NCBI RefSeq assembly: GCF_023544665.1
Contig: NZ_JAMJFL010000013.1
Span: 185,606 to 249,605, forward strand
Source of the DNA: Streptomyces sp. YS415
Lineage (GTDB): Bacteria; Actinomycetota; Actinomycetes; Streptomycetales; Streptomycetaceae
Direction: 5' to 3'
Length of the DNA stretch: 64,000 bases
The first letter of the stretch is position 1; the number at the start of each line of letters is the position of its first letter. The notes under the pieces were generated by a model. That model saw only the letters and a program-made list of their open reading frames with translations. It had not been told where the DNA came from and ran no database searches. The position numbers and the translations under genes were made by a program. This document shows, in pieces, positions 50,137 through 59,051 of the stretch.

Positions 50137-51885
50137 TCAGTCCCGCGGGGCGTAGCGCAGGCCGTGGCCGAAGGCGAACAGCGGGTCGCGGCTTTCCTGC
50201 GGCACGTCCGGCCGCCCGGCCCTGACCTCGGCCATCGACCGCGGCAGCTGGAACGGCAGCCGTCCCCGGGGCTCGGCCCGGCCGAACAGTACGTCCAGCA
50301 GTGCCTGGTCGCCCGCACCGAACGCGGCGAGCAGTGCCGCGCAGCGGTCGGCGATCTCCGGGATGACGGCCGGCCGCTCCAGGTGGACGGCGACCACGGT
50401 GGGCACCGTGTCCAGCAGTGTGAGGATCTCCTTGAGCCGGTCCTCGTCGAAGTCGAGCCGCCCCGCGTGGAAGAAGGACTCGAACAGACCGGGGCGCGGC
50501 TCGTACGGGGTGGCCAGACGCAGCACCGCGAGGTCGGCGTCGGCGGGGTCGGTGACGAGCGAGGCGTACTCGGCGGCGACGGCGCGGTCGACGCCTTCGA
50601 CGTACAGGCGCGGGGTCCCGGTCAGCGGCAGCACGGCGTCGCTGTTCTTGAGCAGGGTGAGGCCGAGGCGCTGGGCTGCCTGGCCGGCGGCGCGGAAGTC
50701 GGTGCGGCCGACGACGGCCTCGGCCGCGTCCACGTCGACGTAGCGCCGCTGGTCGAACAGGCCGAGGCGGAACTTCTCGGCGAGCAGCCGGGCGGCTGAG
50801 GCGTCCAGGCGGGACTCCTCCAGCTGTCCGTGCCGGACGAGGTCGGCGACCAGTTCGGAGCAGGACTCGCCGCCGATCTGGTCGGCGCCGGCGTGGAAGA
50901 TGCGCAGGATGCGTTCGGCCGGGGTCAGGTCCTCCACGCCCCAGGCGCGGGCCAGGTGGGGTTCTCCCATGACGAGCTGGTCGGTGACCAGGCCCCAGTC
51001 GGTGCAGACGATGCCGTCGAAGCCGAGCTTGTCGCGCAGCAGGCCGGTGATGATGTCCTTGTTGAAGCCGAAGCCGACCTCCTCGTGGTCGGTGCCGACG
51101 GGCTTGCCGTAGTACGGCATCATCTGGGTCGCCCCGGCGGCGATGGCCGCTTCGAACGGCTTGAGGTGGTAGTCGAAGAAGCCGCCCGGGTAGACCTGCT
51201 CCTTGCCGTAGGGGAAGTGCGGGTCCTCGCCGTCCTTCTGCGGGCCGCCGCCCGGGAAGTGCTTGACCATCGCGGCGACGCTGTCGGGGCCGAGGGCGCC
51301 GCCCGGTCCGCGCAGGCCCTCGATGTACGCGGCGACCAGGTGGGACGTCAGGTCGGCGTCCTCGCCGAACGTGCCCGAGATGCGGGCCCAGCGCGGCTCG
51401 GTGGCCAGGTCGATCTGCGGGTGCAGCGCGACGCGCAGGCCCACGGCCAGGTACTCGCGGCGCACGGTGTCCGCGTACCGGCGCACCAGCTCGGCGTCGC
51501 CGACGGCCGCGAGTCCCAGCGTCTCGGGCCACTGGGAGAACGGTCCGGCCATCATCGCGGTGCCGGGGTTGTCGGTGAAGGCGTGCCGCGGGTCGGTGGA
51601 CAGGGTGACCGGGATGCCCAGCCGGGTGTTGGCTGCGTGTTCCTGAAGCCGGTTGTGGAAGGCGGCCATCTCGCGCGGGGAGGCGGCGCCCAGGACGTTG
51701 AAGTGCGTCATCCCGCTCTCGGAGAGCATCTGCTCGGCGGTGCGCCCGGCGGGTGCGGCCTGCGGGGCGGGGCCGATCGCATGGTGGAAGACGAGCCCGG
51801 CCTTCTCCTGCACGGTCATGCGGGGCAGCAGGTCCGCGACGCGCTCGGGCACGCTGCGGGCGGGGCCCTGGTAGGGGTGGGTCAC
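50137..51885 (-). CDS. GH3 family beta-glucosidase-like enzyme
   Basis: A 582-residue GH3 enzyme: VADLLPRMTVQEKAGLVFHH, GIPVTLSTDPRHAFTDNPGT, AMVKHFPGGGPQKDGEDPHF and GFDGIVCTDWGLVTD with the nucleophile near Asp296, then the second alpha/beta domain (LTLLKNSDAVLPLTG, LFGRAEPRGRLPFQLP). No signal peptide, so it acts on imported substrate. ATG overlaps the rhamnosidase stop. Expected to remove terminal beta-glucose after the rhamnosidase acts. Confidence 0.88.
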   Translation of the reverse strand: MTHPYQGPARSVPERVADLLPRMTVQEKAGLVFHHAIGPAPQAAPAGRTAEQMLSESGMTHFNVLGAASPREMAAFHNRLQEHAANTRLGIPVTLSTDPRHAFTDNPGTAMMAGPFSQWPETLGLAAVGDAELVRRYADTVRREYLAVGLRVALHPQIDLATEPRWARISGTFGEDADLTSHLVAAYIEGLRGPGGALGPDSVAAMVKHFPGGGPQKDGEDPHFPYGKEQVYPGGFFDYHLKPFEAAIAAGATQMMPYYGKPVGTDHEEVGFGFNKDIITGLLRDKLGFDGIVCTDWGLVTDQLVMGEPHLARAWGVEDLTPAERILRIFHAGADQIGGESCSELVADLVRHGQLEESRLDASAARLLAEKFRLGLFDQRRYVDVDAAEAVVGRTDFRAAGQAAQRLGLTLLKNSDAVLPLTGTPRLYVEGVDRAVAAEYASLVTDPADADLAVLRLATPYEPRPGLFESFFHAGRLDFDEDRLKEILTLLDTVPTVVAVHLERPAVIPEIADRCAALLAAFGAGDQALLDVLFGRAEPRGRLPFQLPRSMAEVRAGRPDVPQESRDPLFAFGHGLRYAPRD

Positions 51886-54206
51886 TGCTGCTCCTCGGCG
51901 GCCGTGGGGATGGGGTACGGGATGTGGAAGCTGTGGCGGCCCGGTCCGGCCTCGACGGGCTCGGCGCCCGGCAGGCGGACCTCGGCGGTGGTGCCGGGCG
52001 GCACGAGAAGGTCGGCGTGCAGGGAGGGCCCGGAGATCCGCCAGGAGACCTCGGCGCGGCCGTACGGCGTTTCGTGCGCGGCCTTTGCCCAGGTCAGGCC
52101 GCCGCCGGGGCGGGGCTTGACCAGCAGGCGGCGGTAGCCGGGCGTGGCCGGGGCGAGACCGGCGACCGTGCGGTGCAGGAAGTCCGCGACCGCGCCCAGC
52201 GCGTAGTGGTTGAAGGAGGTCATCTCACCAGGGTTGATCTGCCCGTCGGGCAGCATGCTGTCCCAGCGTTCCCAGACGGTGGTGGCGCCCATCTCCACCT
52301 GGTAGAGCCAGGACGGGCAGGACCGCTCCAGCAGCAGCCGGTACGCCGTGTCCAGGTGCCCGGTGGCGGTGAGCGCGTCGCACACCAGCGGGGTGCCGAG
52401 GAAGCCGGTGCCGATGCGGTGGCCGCGGGCGGCGACCAGGGCGGCGAGCCGGTCACCGGCGGCGGCCCGCTCGGCCGGCTCCCGCAGCAGGTCGAAGCTC
52501 AGGGCCAGCGCGTACGCGGTCTGCGTCTCCTCGGTCAGCCGGCCGCCGCCGGCGTGGAAGCGGTCGCGGAAGGCGTCGCGCACCGCGTCGGCGAGGGTGT
52601 CGTAGCGCACCGCGTCGTCGAGGTCGCCGAGGACTTCGGCGCTGCGGGCGAGCAGGCGGGCGGAGCGGGCGAAGTAGGCGGTGGCGACGAGGCTGGAGGA
52701 GGTGACGGCCCGGCCGGGGTCCTCGGGAGGGGCCGTGGGGTCCAGCCAGTCGCCGAACTGGAAGCCCTCGCCCCAGATCCGGTCCGGCCCGGCGATCTCC
52801 TCGACGGCGTCGACCCACGCCCGCATCGAGGGGTACTGGACGCGCAGCACGTCGGTGTCGGCGTACCGCTCGTACAGCACCCAGGGCACGATGACGGCGG
52901 CGTCGCACCAGCCGGCCATCGGCGGGTTGCCGGGCGGCAGCGGGACGTCGGCGATGACCGGGATGTCGGGGGTGAACACCGGTGGAATGCCGTGCTCGTC
53001 CTCGCCCTGGTCGGCGGCCAGGTCGCGCAGCCAGGACCGCAGAAAGGCGCGCACGTCGTACAGGAACGCGGCCGTGGGGGCGAAGACCTGCACGTCGCCG
53101 GTCCAGCCGAGGCGCTCGTCGCGCTGCGGGCAGTCGGTGGGTACGTCGAGGAAGTTGCCGCGCATGCCCCACACGACGTTGTCGTGCAGCCGCTGCAGGG
53201 CGGGGTCGGAGCAGGAGAACCAGCCGGCGCGGCGCAGGTCGCTGTGGAGGACGACCGCCGTGATGTCGTCGGGCGTCACCGTGCCGGGCCAGCCGTCGAC
53301 CTCGGCGTAGCGGAAGCCGTGGAAGGTGAAGCGCGGCTCCCACTCCTCGGCTTCCGCGTCGCCGCGCAGGGTGTACCGGTCGGTGGCGACGGCGGTGCGC
53401 AGCGGCCGCACGCACAGCTCGCCATCCGGATCGAGGACTTCGGCATGGCGCAGGGTGATCGTGCGGCCGGCCTCGCCGCGCACCCGGAGGCGCAGGCGCC
53501 CAACGAGGTTCTGTCCGAAGTCCAGCAGGGTGCGGCCGCCGGGCAGCGCGGTGACCGCGACGGGCCGGACGGTCTCGATCCGGCGGACGGGCGGGCTGTC
53601 GGCGGGGAAGAGGACGGCGGTGTCGAAGTCCAGTACGCGCACCGGGTGCCAGGCACGGTCGTCGAAACCGGGCTCGCTCCACCCGGTGGGTTCGCGGCGC
53701 GCGTCGTGGTGCTCGCCCTCGTACAGGCCGGCGGAGAGCACCGGGCCGTGGCAGGCGCGCCAGTCGGGGCCGGTGGTGACGGTCTCGGCCGTGCCGTCGG
53801 CGTACTCCACGCGCAGTTCGGCGAGGAGGCCGGTGTCCGGGCCGTAGATGTCGCGGGTACCGCCGTTGAAGCCGAGCCGGCCCCGGTACCAGCCGTCCGC
53901 GAGGTGGGCGCCCCAGGCGTTGGCGCCGGTGCGCAGCAGCCCGGTCACGTCGAAGGAGTGGAAGCGGTGGCGGTGGCGGTAGCTGGTCCAGCCCGGTGCC
54001 AGGACGTGGTCGCCCACCACGCTGCCGTTGAGGTGCAGTTCGTAGACGCCCAGCGCGGTGACCGTCAGCCGGGCCGCTCGCACGCCCGGCCGTACGGCGA
54101 ACTCGCCGCGCAGGAGGGCGGCCGGGCGGGCCGCCGTGTCGCCGGACGGAACGTCCTTTGGCGGGCGAGGGCTGATGACCTGGGCGGTCCAAGGGTGGTG
54201 CGACAT
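51882..54206 (-). CDS. GH78 family alpha-L-rhamnosidase
   Basis: A 774-residue GH78 enzyme. The N-terminal beta domains show ARLTVTALGVYELHLNGSVV, LAPGWTSYRHRHRFHSFDV and LLDFGQNLVGRLRLRVRGEA. The catalytic (alpha/alpha)6 barrel has GNFLDVPTDCPQRDERLGWT with the acidic residues of the active site, FTPDIPVIADVPLPPG and WGEGFQFGDWLDP. No signal peptide is seen. The ATG at 54206 is preceded by AGAAAGG. It should release terminal L-rhamnose from glycosides or oligosaccharides. Between the MFS and GH3 genes it forms a rhamnoglucoside-utilisation operon. Confidence 0.9.
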   Translation of the reverse strand: MSHHPWTAQVISPRPPKDVPSGDTAARPAALLRGEFAVRPGVRAARLTVTALGVYELHLNGSVVGDHVLAPGWTSYRHRHRFHSFDVTGLLRTGANAWGAHLADGWYRGRLGFNGGTRDIYGPDTGLLAELRVEYADGTAETVTTGPDWRACHGPVLSAGLYEGEHHDARREPTGWSEPGFDDRAWHPVRVLDFDTAVLFPADSPPVRRIETVRPVAVTALPGGRTLLDFGQNLVGRLRLRVRGEAGRTITLRHAEVLDPDGELCVRPLRTAVATDRYTLRGDAEAEEWEPRFTFHGFRYAEVDGWPGTVTPDDITAVVLHSDLRRAGWFSCSDPALQRLHDNVVWGMRGNFLDVPTDCPQRDERLGWTGDVQVFAPTAAFLYDVRAFLRSWLRDLAADQGEDEHGIPPVFTPDIPVIADVPLPPGNPPMAGWCDAAVIVPWVLYERYADTDVLRVQYPSMRAWVDAVEEIAGPDRIWGEGFQFGDWLDPTAPPEDPGRAVTSSSLVATAYFARSARLLARSAEVLGDLDDAVRYDTLADAVRDAFRDRFHAGGGRLTEETQTAYALALSFDLLREPAERAAAGDRLAALVAARGHRIGTGFLGTPLVCDALTATGHLDTAYRLLLERSCPSWLYQVEMGATTVWERWDSMLPDGQINPGEMTSFNHYALGAVADFLHRTVAGLAPATPGYRRLLVKPRPGGGLTWAKAAHETPYGRAEVSWRISGPSLHADLLVPPGTTAEVRLPGAEPVEAGPGRHSFHIPYPIPTAAEEQQ

Positions 54207-54270
54207 GGATGCCTTTCTCAGGGCCCGGCGCACGCGGGGCGTGGCCGGGCCGGACCAGGACGGGGGTGCG

Positions 54271-55746
54271 TCAGGCTGCGGAGGGTGCCTCTTCGGCCTC
54301 CTCCTCTGGTTCGCGCAGCGGGGGGATGAGCAGGCCGACGGCGAGGGCCACCGCGCTGAACAGGGCGCCGACCCAGAAGGCCCAGGTGTAGCCGCTGTCG
54401 CCGTAGAACGCGGTGCCATCGAGGACCGTGCTGTCGGCGGCGAGGGCGGCGAACATCGCGGCGCCGAACATCGCGCCGAAGACGTGGGTGAGCATGGTGA
54501 GCATGCCGCTGCCCAGGCCCTGCTCGTCCGGGGAGACGGCACCGACGACCAGTACCGGCGCGGCGGCGACGACCAGGCCGCTGCCCAGGCTGGCCACGCA
54601 CATCGTCCACGTCAGCTGGACCGCGCCGTCGTGGTGGAGGCCGGCCAGCAGGTAGCCGAGGCCCATGATGGCGACACCGGCCCACCAGATGAGGCGGGTG
54701 TCGACCCCGCGCAGGAAGCGGCTGGCGACCAGGCCGGTGACGAACAGCAGCAGATTCCAGGTGACGCCGACCGTGGCGCTGTGCTGGGCGGTCCAGCCGA
54801 AGCCGGCCGAGACGCCGGGGATGTGCGGATACAGCGCCAGCAGGATGGCGACGACGGGGGCGGTGTAGGCGGCCGCCTGCGCGAGGGCGCCGGAGACGAC
54901 GGTCGTCGCTACCGCGCGGCGGCGCAGGACCCCCAGGTCCAGGATGGGGTGGCTGCTCGCCCGTTCCACGAGGAGGAAGCCGGCCAGGGCGGCCGCGCCG
55001 GCGGCGAGCCAGGCCAGCGTCTTGACGCTGCCCCAGCCCCAGGACTGCCCCTGTCCCACGGCGTAGACGAGGATGGCCAGGCCGCTGCCGAGGACGATGC
55101 CACCGAGCCAGTCGAAGCCGGAGTCGAAGGCGTGCTTGGGGGTCTCGGGCACGAGCGTCGCCACGAGGACGAAGGAGACGGTGGTGGCGCCGGCCAGGAA
55201 CCACAGGGCGCCCTTGTAGCCCCAGTCGTCGATCAGCCAGCCGGCGAGGAAGGGCGAGCCGAGAGCGACCAGGCCGAGGCTGCTGCCCAGGATGCCGCTG
55301 GCGGACTTGACCAGCCGGCCGGGAAAGATGTCGCGCACCGCGGGAAAGGCGAGCGCCGGGAACGGGCCGTAGCAGGCGGCCAGACCGCGGCCGACCAGCA
55401 CCATTTCGAAGCTGCCCGCGGTGGCGGCGATGACGTCTCCCACGATGCCGAGGGCAATCATGCCGAGCATGATCCGCTTCTTGCCGTACAGGTCGCCCAG
55501 CTTGATGACGAACGGGCTCAGCAGGGCGGAGACCAGCGTCACGATGAGGGAGAACCAGGCCACCTGCGTCGTGTGGAAACTCTGTGCCACGTCCGCGGTG
55601 GCGTTGGAGCCGAGGATGCCCACCGTCACCAGCAGCTGCGTGGGCCAGATCAGGGCGATCAGTACGCCCACAAGTCGTGGCGTCCACTTCTGGCCATGCC
55701 GGGCGGGTGCTGCATCGAGCGAGGGGCTCGCTGACGTCGATGTCAC
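54271..55746 (-). CDS. MFS transporter, DHA2-like (14-helix)
   Basis: A 491-residue MFS protein with about 14 hydrophobic segments: LVGVLIALIWPTQLLVTVGI, VIKLGDLYGKKRIMLGMIAL as motif A, PFPALAFPAVRDIFPGRLVK and VVSGALAQAAAYTAPVVAIL. The GTG at 55746 follows an AAAGGAG site and replaces the longer non-coding-like frame. As first gene of the glycosidase operon it probably imports the glycoside or exports its aglycone. Confidence 0.87.
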   Translation of the reverse strand: MTSTSASPSLDAAPARHGQKWTPRLVGVLIALIWPTQLLVTVGILGSNATADVAQSFHTTQVAWFSLIVTLVSALLSPFVIKLGDLYGKKRIMLGMIALGIVGDVIAATAGSFEMVLVGRGLAACYGPFPALAFPAVRDIFPGRLVKSASGILGSSLGLVALGSPFLAGWLIDDWGYKGALWFLAGATTVSFVLVATLVPETPKHAFDSGFDWLGGIVLGSGLAILVYAVGQGQSWGWGSVKTLAWLAAGAAALAGFLLVERASSHPILDLGVLRRRAVATTVVSGALAQAAAYTAPVVAILLALYPHIPGVSAGFGWTAQHSATVGVTWNLLLFVTGLVASRFLRGVDTRLIWWAGVAIMGLGYLLAGLHHDGAVQLTWTMCVASLGSGLVVAAAPVLVVGAVSPDEQGLGSGMLTMLTHVFGAMFGAAMFAALAADSTVLDGTAFYGDSGYTWAFWVGALFSAVALAVGLLIPPLREPEEEAEEAPSAA

Positions 55747-55834
55747 GAGTCCGCTCCTTTCAGGAATGAGCCGGGCGCAGGTGGGGGTGCGGGCAGCGCC
55801 GTCAAGGGAAGGGCCAGGTGGCCGCAACACGACG

Positions 55835-55844
55835 GAAACGTTTC
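55835..55844. promoter_or_regulatory. LacI-type operator GAAACGTTTC
   Basis: A perfect 10-base palindrome of the LacI/GalR type (TG-AAACG-TTTCC extended), 89 bases before the MFS start. LacI-family repressors of sugar operons bind such sites. No LacI gene is in the window. Confidence 0.6.
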
Positions 55845-55875
55845 AGCCGTGCGCTCGATGATGAATCCCAACACT

Positions 55876-55887
55876 TAGTGAGCACTA
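55876..55887. promoter_or_regulatory. TAGTG-AG-CACTA palindrome
   Basis: A 12-base palindrome with a two-base centre about 130 bases upstream of the glycosidase operon. It could be the site of the TetR protein encoded beyond the operon's 3' end, or of another repressor. Confidence 0.4.
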
Positions 55888-56008
55888 GGCTTTGGCGCTG
55901 TGACTCACGTCACTCGGTGAGCATGGAGGGTGACGCGTGTAAACCTGCGGGTGCGGCGGTCCGCCAGGCTCGGCCGCTGGTAGTGGTTCGTCGGCGAACA
56001 CGCCGCTA

Positions 56009-56067
56009 AGTGCCATGCAGCCCGGACGCCCAGTCACCGCTCTGGTCCGTACGAGCTGCATGGCACT
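56009..56067. repeat. 13-bp inverted repeat in the gap between operons
   Basis: AGTGCCATGCAGC (56009-56021) and GCTGCATGGCACT (56055-56067) are exact complements 33 bases apart. This gap (55747-56115, 369 bases) has no gene. The repeat may be a terminator-like stem for the imine reductase transcript (stop at 56116), an RNA structure, or a scar. Confidence 0.6.
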
Positions 56068-56115
56068 CAAGCGCTTGCGGCTGCGCGGTGAGCGAGCCGG
56101 CCGCCACCGCACGAC

Positions 56116-56976
56116 TCAGGGCGTGCGGAACTGCTCCACCAGCGCCACGTATCCGCTGGCGCCGTGACCGGCGGACGCCGCTCGCTCGGCCAGCGCCTTG
56201 ACGAGCCTCGGCAGCTCGGCGTTGACGCCGAGCGACTCACTCTCCTGGATCACGTGGGCCATGGCCGCCAGATGGGTGTCGATGGTGCCGTCGTCGGCCG
56301 GGTAGACGCCGCTGTCGGCCTGCCGCGCATAGCCCGGAAGCCAGCCGGCCACCGTGTCGATCGCCGTCTGCGCGATGGGGAGATACGCCGTGGCGGACAC
56401 ACCGTTCGTGCCGAGTAGCGCGGCGCCGTTGAGGAATCCGTCGAGCATGCCCCACATGAGGACGAGCGTGGCCATCTCGTGCGTGGCCGACAGTCCGGGG
56501 TCATCGCCGAGGTAGAGGCACGTTCCCAGACTGCCCAGCGTGGACTCATGGGCGTCGTACAGCGGTCGCGGCCCGCTGTACGCGAGCACGGCGTCGGCCG
56601 TGCCGACGGCCTCCGGGACAGCCATGATCCCGCCGTCGAGATAGCCGCCGCCGCGACGCGCCACCTCCTGGGCGAGTGCTCTGGCACGCGAGGGCGTGCC
56701 CGACGTCAGGTTCACCACAACCCGACCGTCGAGCGGTCCGTGGAGGACGTCCGCCACAGCGTCGTAGTCCGACACGCAGACCACCACGAGCGGGGCGGAC
56801 GCAATCGCAGCCCCCGGGGACTCGGCGAGCGCCGCGCCGCGAGCCACGAGGTCGTCGGCCTTGGACGTCGTGCGGTTCCACACGGTCGTCGGGTGTCCCG
56901 CGCGCAGGAACGCCCCGGCGAGGGCGCCGCCCATCAGCCCGAGGCCCAGAACCGTGACGGGTGTACCTGTGTGCAT
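56116..56976 (-). CDS. Imine reductase-like NADPH-dependent oxidoreductase
   Basis: A 286-residue beta-hydroxyacid-dehydrogenase/imine reductase fold protein. Residues from 7 on read VTVLGLGLMGGALAGAFLRA, GHPTTVWNRTTSKADDLV (NADPH preference), VVVNLTSGTPSRARALAQEV and GGYLDGGIMAVPEAVGTADA, which is characteristic of IREDs rather than sugar-acid dehydrogenases. The C-terminal helices carry the long dimer-forming segment. The second of two ATG codons (56976) is chosen since AAGGAG lies six bases before it. Divergent from the MerR gene, which probably controls it. Confidence 0.82.
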   Translation of the reverse strand: MHTGTPVTVLGLGLMGGALAGAFLRAGHPTTVWNRTTSKADDLVARGAALAESPGAAIASAPLVVVCVSDYDAVADVLHGPLDGRVVVNLTSGTPSRARALAQEVARRGGGYLDGGIMAVPEAVGTADAVLAYSGPRPLYDAHESTLGSLGTCLYLGDDPGLSATHEMATLVLMWGMLDGFLNGAALLGTNGVSATAYLPIAQTAIDTVAGWLPGYARQADSGVYPADDGTIDTHLAAMAHVIQESESLGVNAELPRLVKALAERAASAGHGASGYVALVEQFRTP

Positions 56977-57012
56977 CATGCGCTCCTTCGATGATCGGTG
57001 GCACAATCGTCA

Positions 57013-57034
57013 ACGTTCACACCGGTATGAAGGT
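57013..57034. promoter_or_regulatory. MerR-type dyad between the divergent genes
   Basis: ACGTTCA (57013-57019) and TGAAGGT (57028-57034) are imperfect inverted halves eight bases apart, next to TTGACC reading toward the imine reductase gene (57037 to 57032). The 22-base dyad fits MerR-family operators that sit in stretched spacers. Confidence 0.6.
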
Positions 57035-57050
57035 CAAGGGGGGAACGCGC

Positions 57051-57413
57051 ATGCTGATCGGGGAGCTGAGCCGACGGACCGGAGTGAACTCGCACCAACT
57101 GCGGTACTACGAGGCCCAGGGCCTGCTGGTGCCCGACCGCGGCGACAACGGCTATCGCGAGTACGGCGACGACGCCGTGCTGACCGTGGCCCAGATCAGG
57201 AAACTGCTCGACGCCGGGCTGTCGACCCAGGAGATCGGGTACCTCCAACCCTGCGTCACCGGCGCGGCCCCCGATCTGAAGCCCTGCCCGGAGACACTGG
57301 ACCTGCTCCGGGCACGCATCGCCGGACTGGACGAGCAGATCGACACGCTCGTCCAGTCCCGCCGGACACTGCGGGAGTACCTGGCGGCCACGGAGCGGCG
57401 AATGGCTGCCTAG
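57051..57413 (+). CDS. MerR-family regulator
   Basis: A 120-residue MerR protein: MLIGELSRRTGVNSHQLRYY, EAQGLLVPDRGDNGYREYGD and AVLTVAQIRKLLDAGLSTQE form the winged-helix domain, and an antiparallel coiled coil follows (LDLLRARIAGLDEQIDTLVQ). The ATG at 57051 is preferred over 57027 because AAGGGGGG precedes it and the operator dyad covers the upstream ATG. There is no obvious metal-binding loop. It likely activates or represses the divergent imine reductase. Confidence 0.88.
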   Translation: MLIGELSRRTGVNSHQLRYYEAQGLLVPDRGDNGYREYGDDAVLTVAQIRKLLDAGLSTQEIGYLQPCVTGAAPDLKPCPETLDLLRARIAGLDEQIDTLVQSRRTLREYLAATERRMAA

Positions 57414-57469
57414 TACTCCCTTTGCCGCCCGACCGCAGAGACAGCGAGCCGCAACAGGCCTACTAAGGA

Positions 57470-58441
57470 CTAAGGGCGCTGCCTCAAGCGGTCGACTATC
57501 GCCCAGTCCACCACGTGCGACAGCTGGATGTACGTCTTCTTCCCCGACCGCGAGGTGCGCTCATCGCGGAAGCCCAGGAACTCATAGGAGTCCCGGTCGA
57601 AGATGAGGTACTTGCCCTTCTCCGACGGGCCCGCCGGGTAGGAGATCCCCACCCCGGTACGCCCGGCAGAGTCCTTCACCCCCGGGGTGGCCTTCACTCC
57701 GGGCACCAAGGCCAGCGCCGCATAAGCGGCGGGACGCAGCCCCTCGGGCAGCACCGGCCACTTCAAGAGCTCGCCGAGCATGAAGTAAGCGTCGTACCAC
57801 TCCCACGCGGTGAATTCGTCGAGCGGCTTGTCGGACATACCGCCGTCGATGATGCCCCGGATGAGCTGCTCGGGGTCAGTGGGCAGCTTCTTCAGCGCGC
57901 TCCACTCCCTGGGCGGCCACACGTTCTCCTTCTCCCCCATGGGGTCCTCCCAGATCACTCGGCCGAGCTCCATGGTCAAGGACCGCTGGGAGCCGTCGAC
58001 CGAGTCCCAGTTCACGTCCACATACGTCTTGACCGCGCCGGTTTTCTGCTCCGTCTCCTTGATGACGCGCTTCGAGTAGATGAACTGGTCGTTGCGCGGC
58101 GCCACGGGCCCTTCATGCCTGCTCGCCAGCGCTGCCGCCCCGTTCAGCACCGTCACGGCGCCGGCGTTGCGCATCCGCGGGGCGTTCGTGCCCGTATCGG
58201 CGCGGCCGCCCTCGTCGGCGCCGTCCGGGGCGATCAGGATCGCCGTGCCCGTGACCGCCACGGTGACCACCGCGGCTGCCGCGAGGCGCAGCACGTGGCG
58301 GCGGCTGGGTGCGGTGTCAGGGCGCCGCTCGGTACGCGTCATCGTGTTGAGCAGTCGGTGGCGGGCCTGCGCCCGGGTCGTTTCGGTGAGCGGGGCCGCG
58401 TCCGCGTCCCAGTCCCGCAGGAGTTCGAGTTCGTCACTCAT
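57470..58441 (-). CDS. CU044_5270 family membrane protein, partner of the ECF sigma factor
   Basis: A 323-residue protein: an N-terminal cytosolic part (ELELLRDWDADAAPLTETTR, ARHRLLNTMTRTERR), one transmembrane helix near 52-72 (LRLAAAAVVTVAVTGTAILI), and an outside domain with YSKRVIKETEQKTG, YDAYFMLGELLKWPVLPEGL and LIFDRDSYEFLGFRDER. This is the CU044_5270 family, regularly encoded after SigE-like ECF sigma genes and thought to act with them, perhaps as an anti-sigma or sensor. The start overlaps the sigma gene by eight bases. Confidence 0.85.
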   Translation of the reverse strand: MSDELELLRDWDADAAPLTETTRAQARHRLLNTMTRTERRPDTAPSRRHVLRLAAAAVVTVAVTGTAILIAPDGADEGGRADTGTNAPRMRNAGAVTVLNGAAALASRHEGPVAPRNDQFIYSKRVIKETEQKTGAVKTYVDVNWDSVDGSQRSLTMELGRVIWEDPMGEKENVWPPREWSALKKLPTDPEQLIRGIIDGGMSDKPLDEFTAWEWYDAYFMLGELLKWPVLPEGLRPAAYAALALVPGVKATPGVKDSAGRTGVGISYPAGPSEKGKYLIFDRDSYEFLGFRDERTSRSGKKTYIQLSHVVDWAIVDRLRQRP

Positions 58442-59051
58442 GGCCGGATGCCTCTCGCAGTGTGGTGGGATCGGATCCGCCCAACGCTTCGCGTAGCTTG
58501 CTGCGGGCCCGGTGCAGCCGTGATCTGACCGTGCCGATGGGCACACCGAGGGCCTGGGCCACCTCCTCGTAGCCGAGACCGCCCCACGCCACCAACAGCA
58601 GCACGTCCCGGTGCCGCGCGGGCAATGCGGCAAGTGCCGCCGCGAGTTCGCGGCGTACGGCCTCTGCTCCGACCCGGGCCGCGGCCCGGTCGGCCAGCGG
58701 CTCCTCGTGGTCGGCGGGCGCCGGGATGCGGGACAGCGCCTTGAACCGGCGGGCCTCGGCCCGCCGGTGCCGGCCGACCAGGTTGGTCGCTATCCCGAAC
58801 AGCCAGGGCCGGGCATCGTCGCCCGCTGCCCGCTCGGGGTCGTACCGGTGCCGCTGCTGGAAGGCAGTGGTGAAGGTCTCCGCCATGAGGTCGTCGGCCG
58901 ACTCGCCGCCGAGCCTGCGGGCCAGATAACGGTGTACAGCATCCGCGTGCCGGTCGAAGAGCACGGCGAATGCCTCGGGCTCATCCCGGGACCGCGCAAT
59001 GACCAAGGCATCGCTCTCCGCCCCCGTGCGGACGCCTGGCTCGACGGTCAT
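58434..59051 (-). CDS. ECF RNA polymerase sigma factor
   Basis: A 205-residue group-4 sigma factor. Region 2: FAVLFDRHADAVHRYLARRL and ESADDLMAETFTTAFQQRHR; region 4: ALAALPARHRDVLLLVAWGG, LGYEEVAQALGVPIGTVRSR and LHRARSKLREALGG. ATG 59051 is used because AGGAG lies seven bases upstream. It directs polymerase to a stress regulon whose membrane sensor is probably the overlapping downstream gene. No classical zinc anti-sigma factor is adjacent. Confidence 0.9.
   Translation of the reverse strand: MTVEPGVRTGAESDALVIARSRDEPEAFAVLFDRHADAVHRYLARRLGGESADDLMAETFTTAFQQRHRYDPERAAGDDARPWLFGIATNLVGRHRRAEARRFKALSRIPAPADHEEPLADRAAARVGAEAVRRELAAALAALPARHRDVLLLVAWGGLGYEEVAQALGVPIGTVRSRLHRARSKLREALGGSDPTTLREASGHE

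Noticed and set aside
51753..54329. An 858-codon + frame opposite the GH78 gene.
   Set aside because: Val/Ala/Gly repeats without any family pattern; the minus-strand rhamnosidase explains the region.
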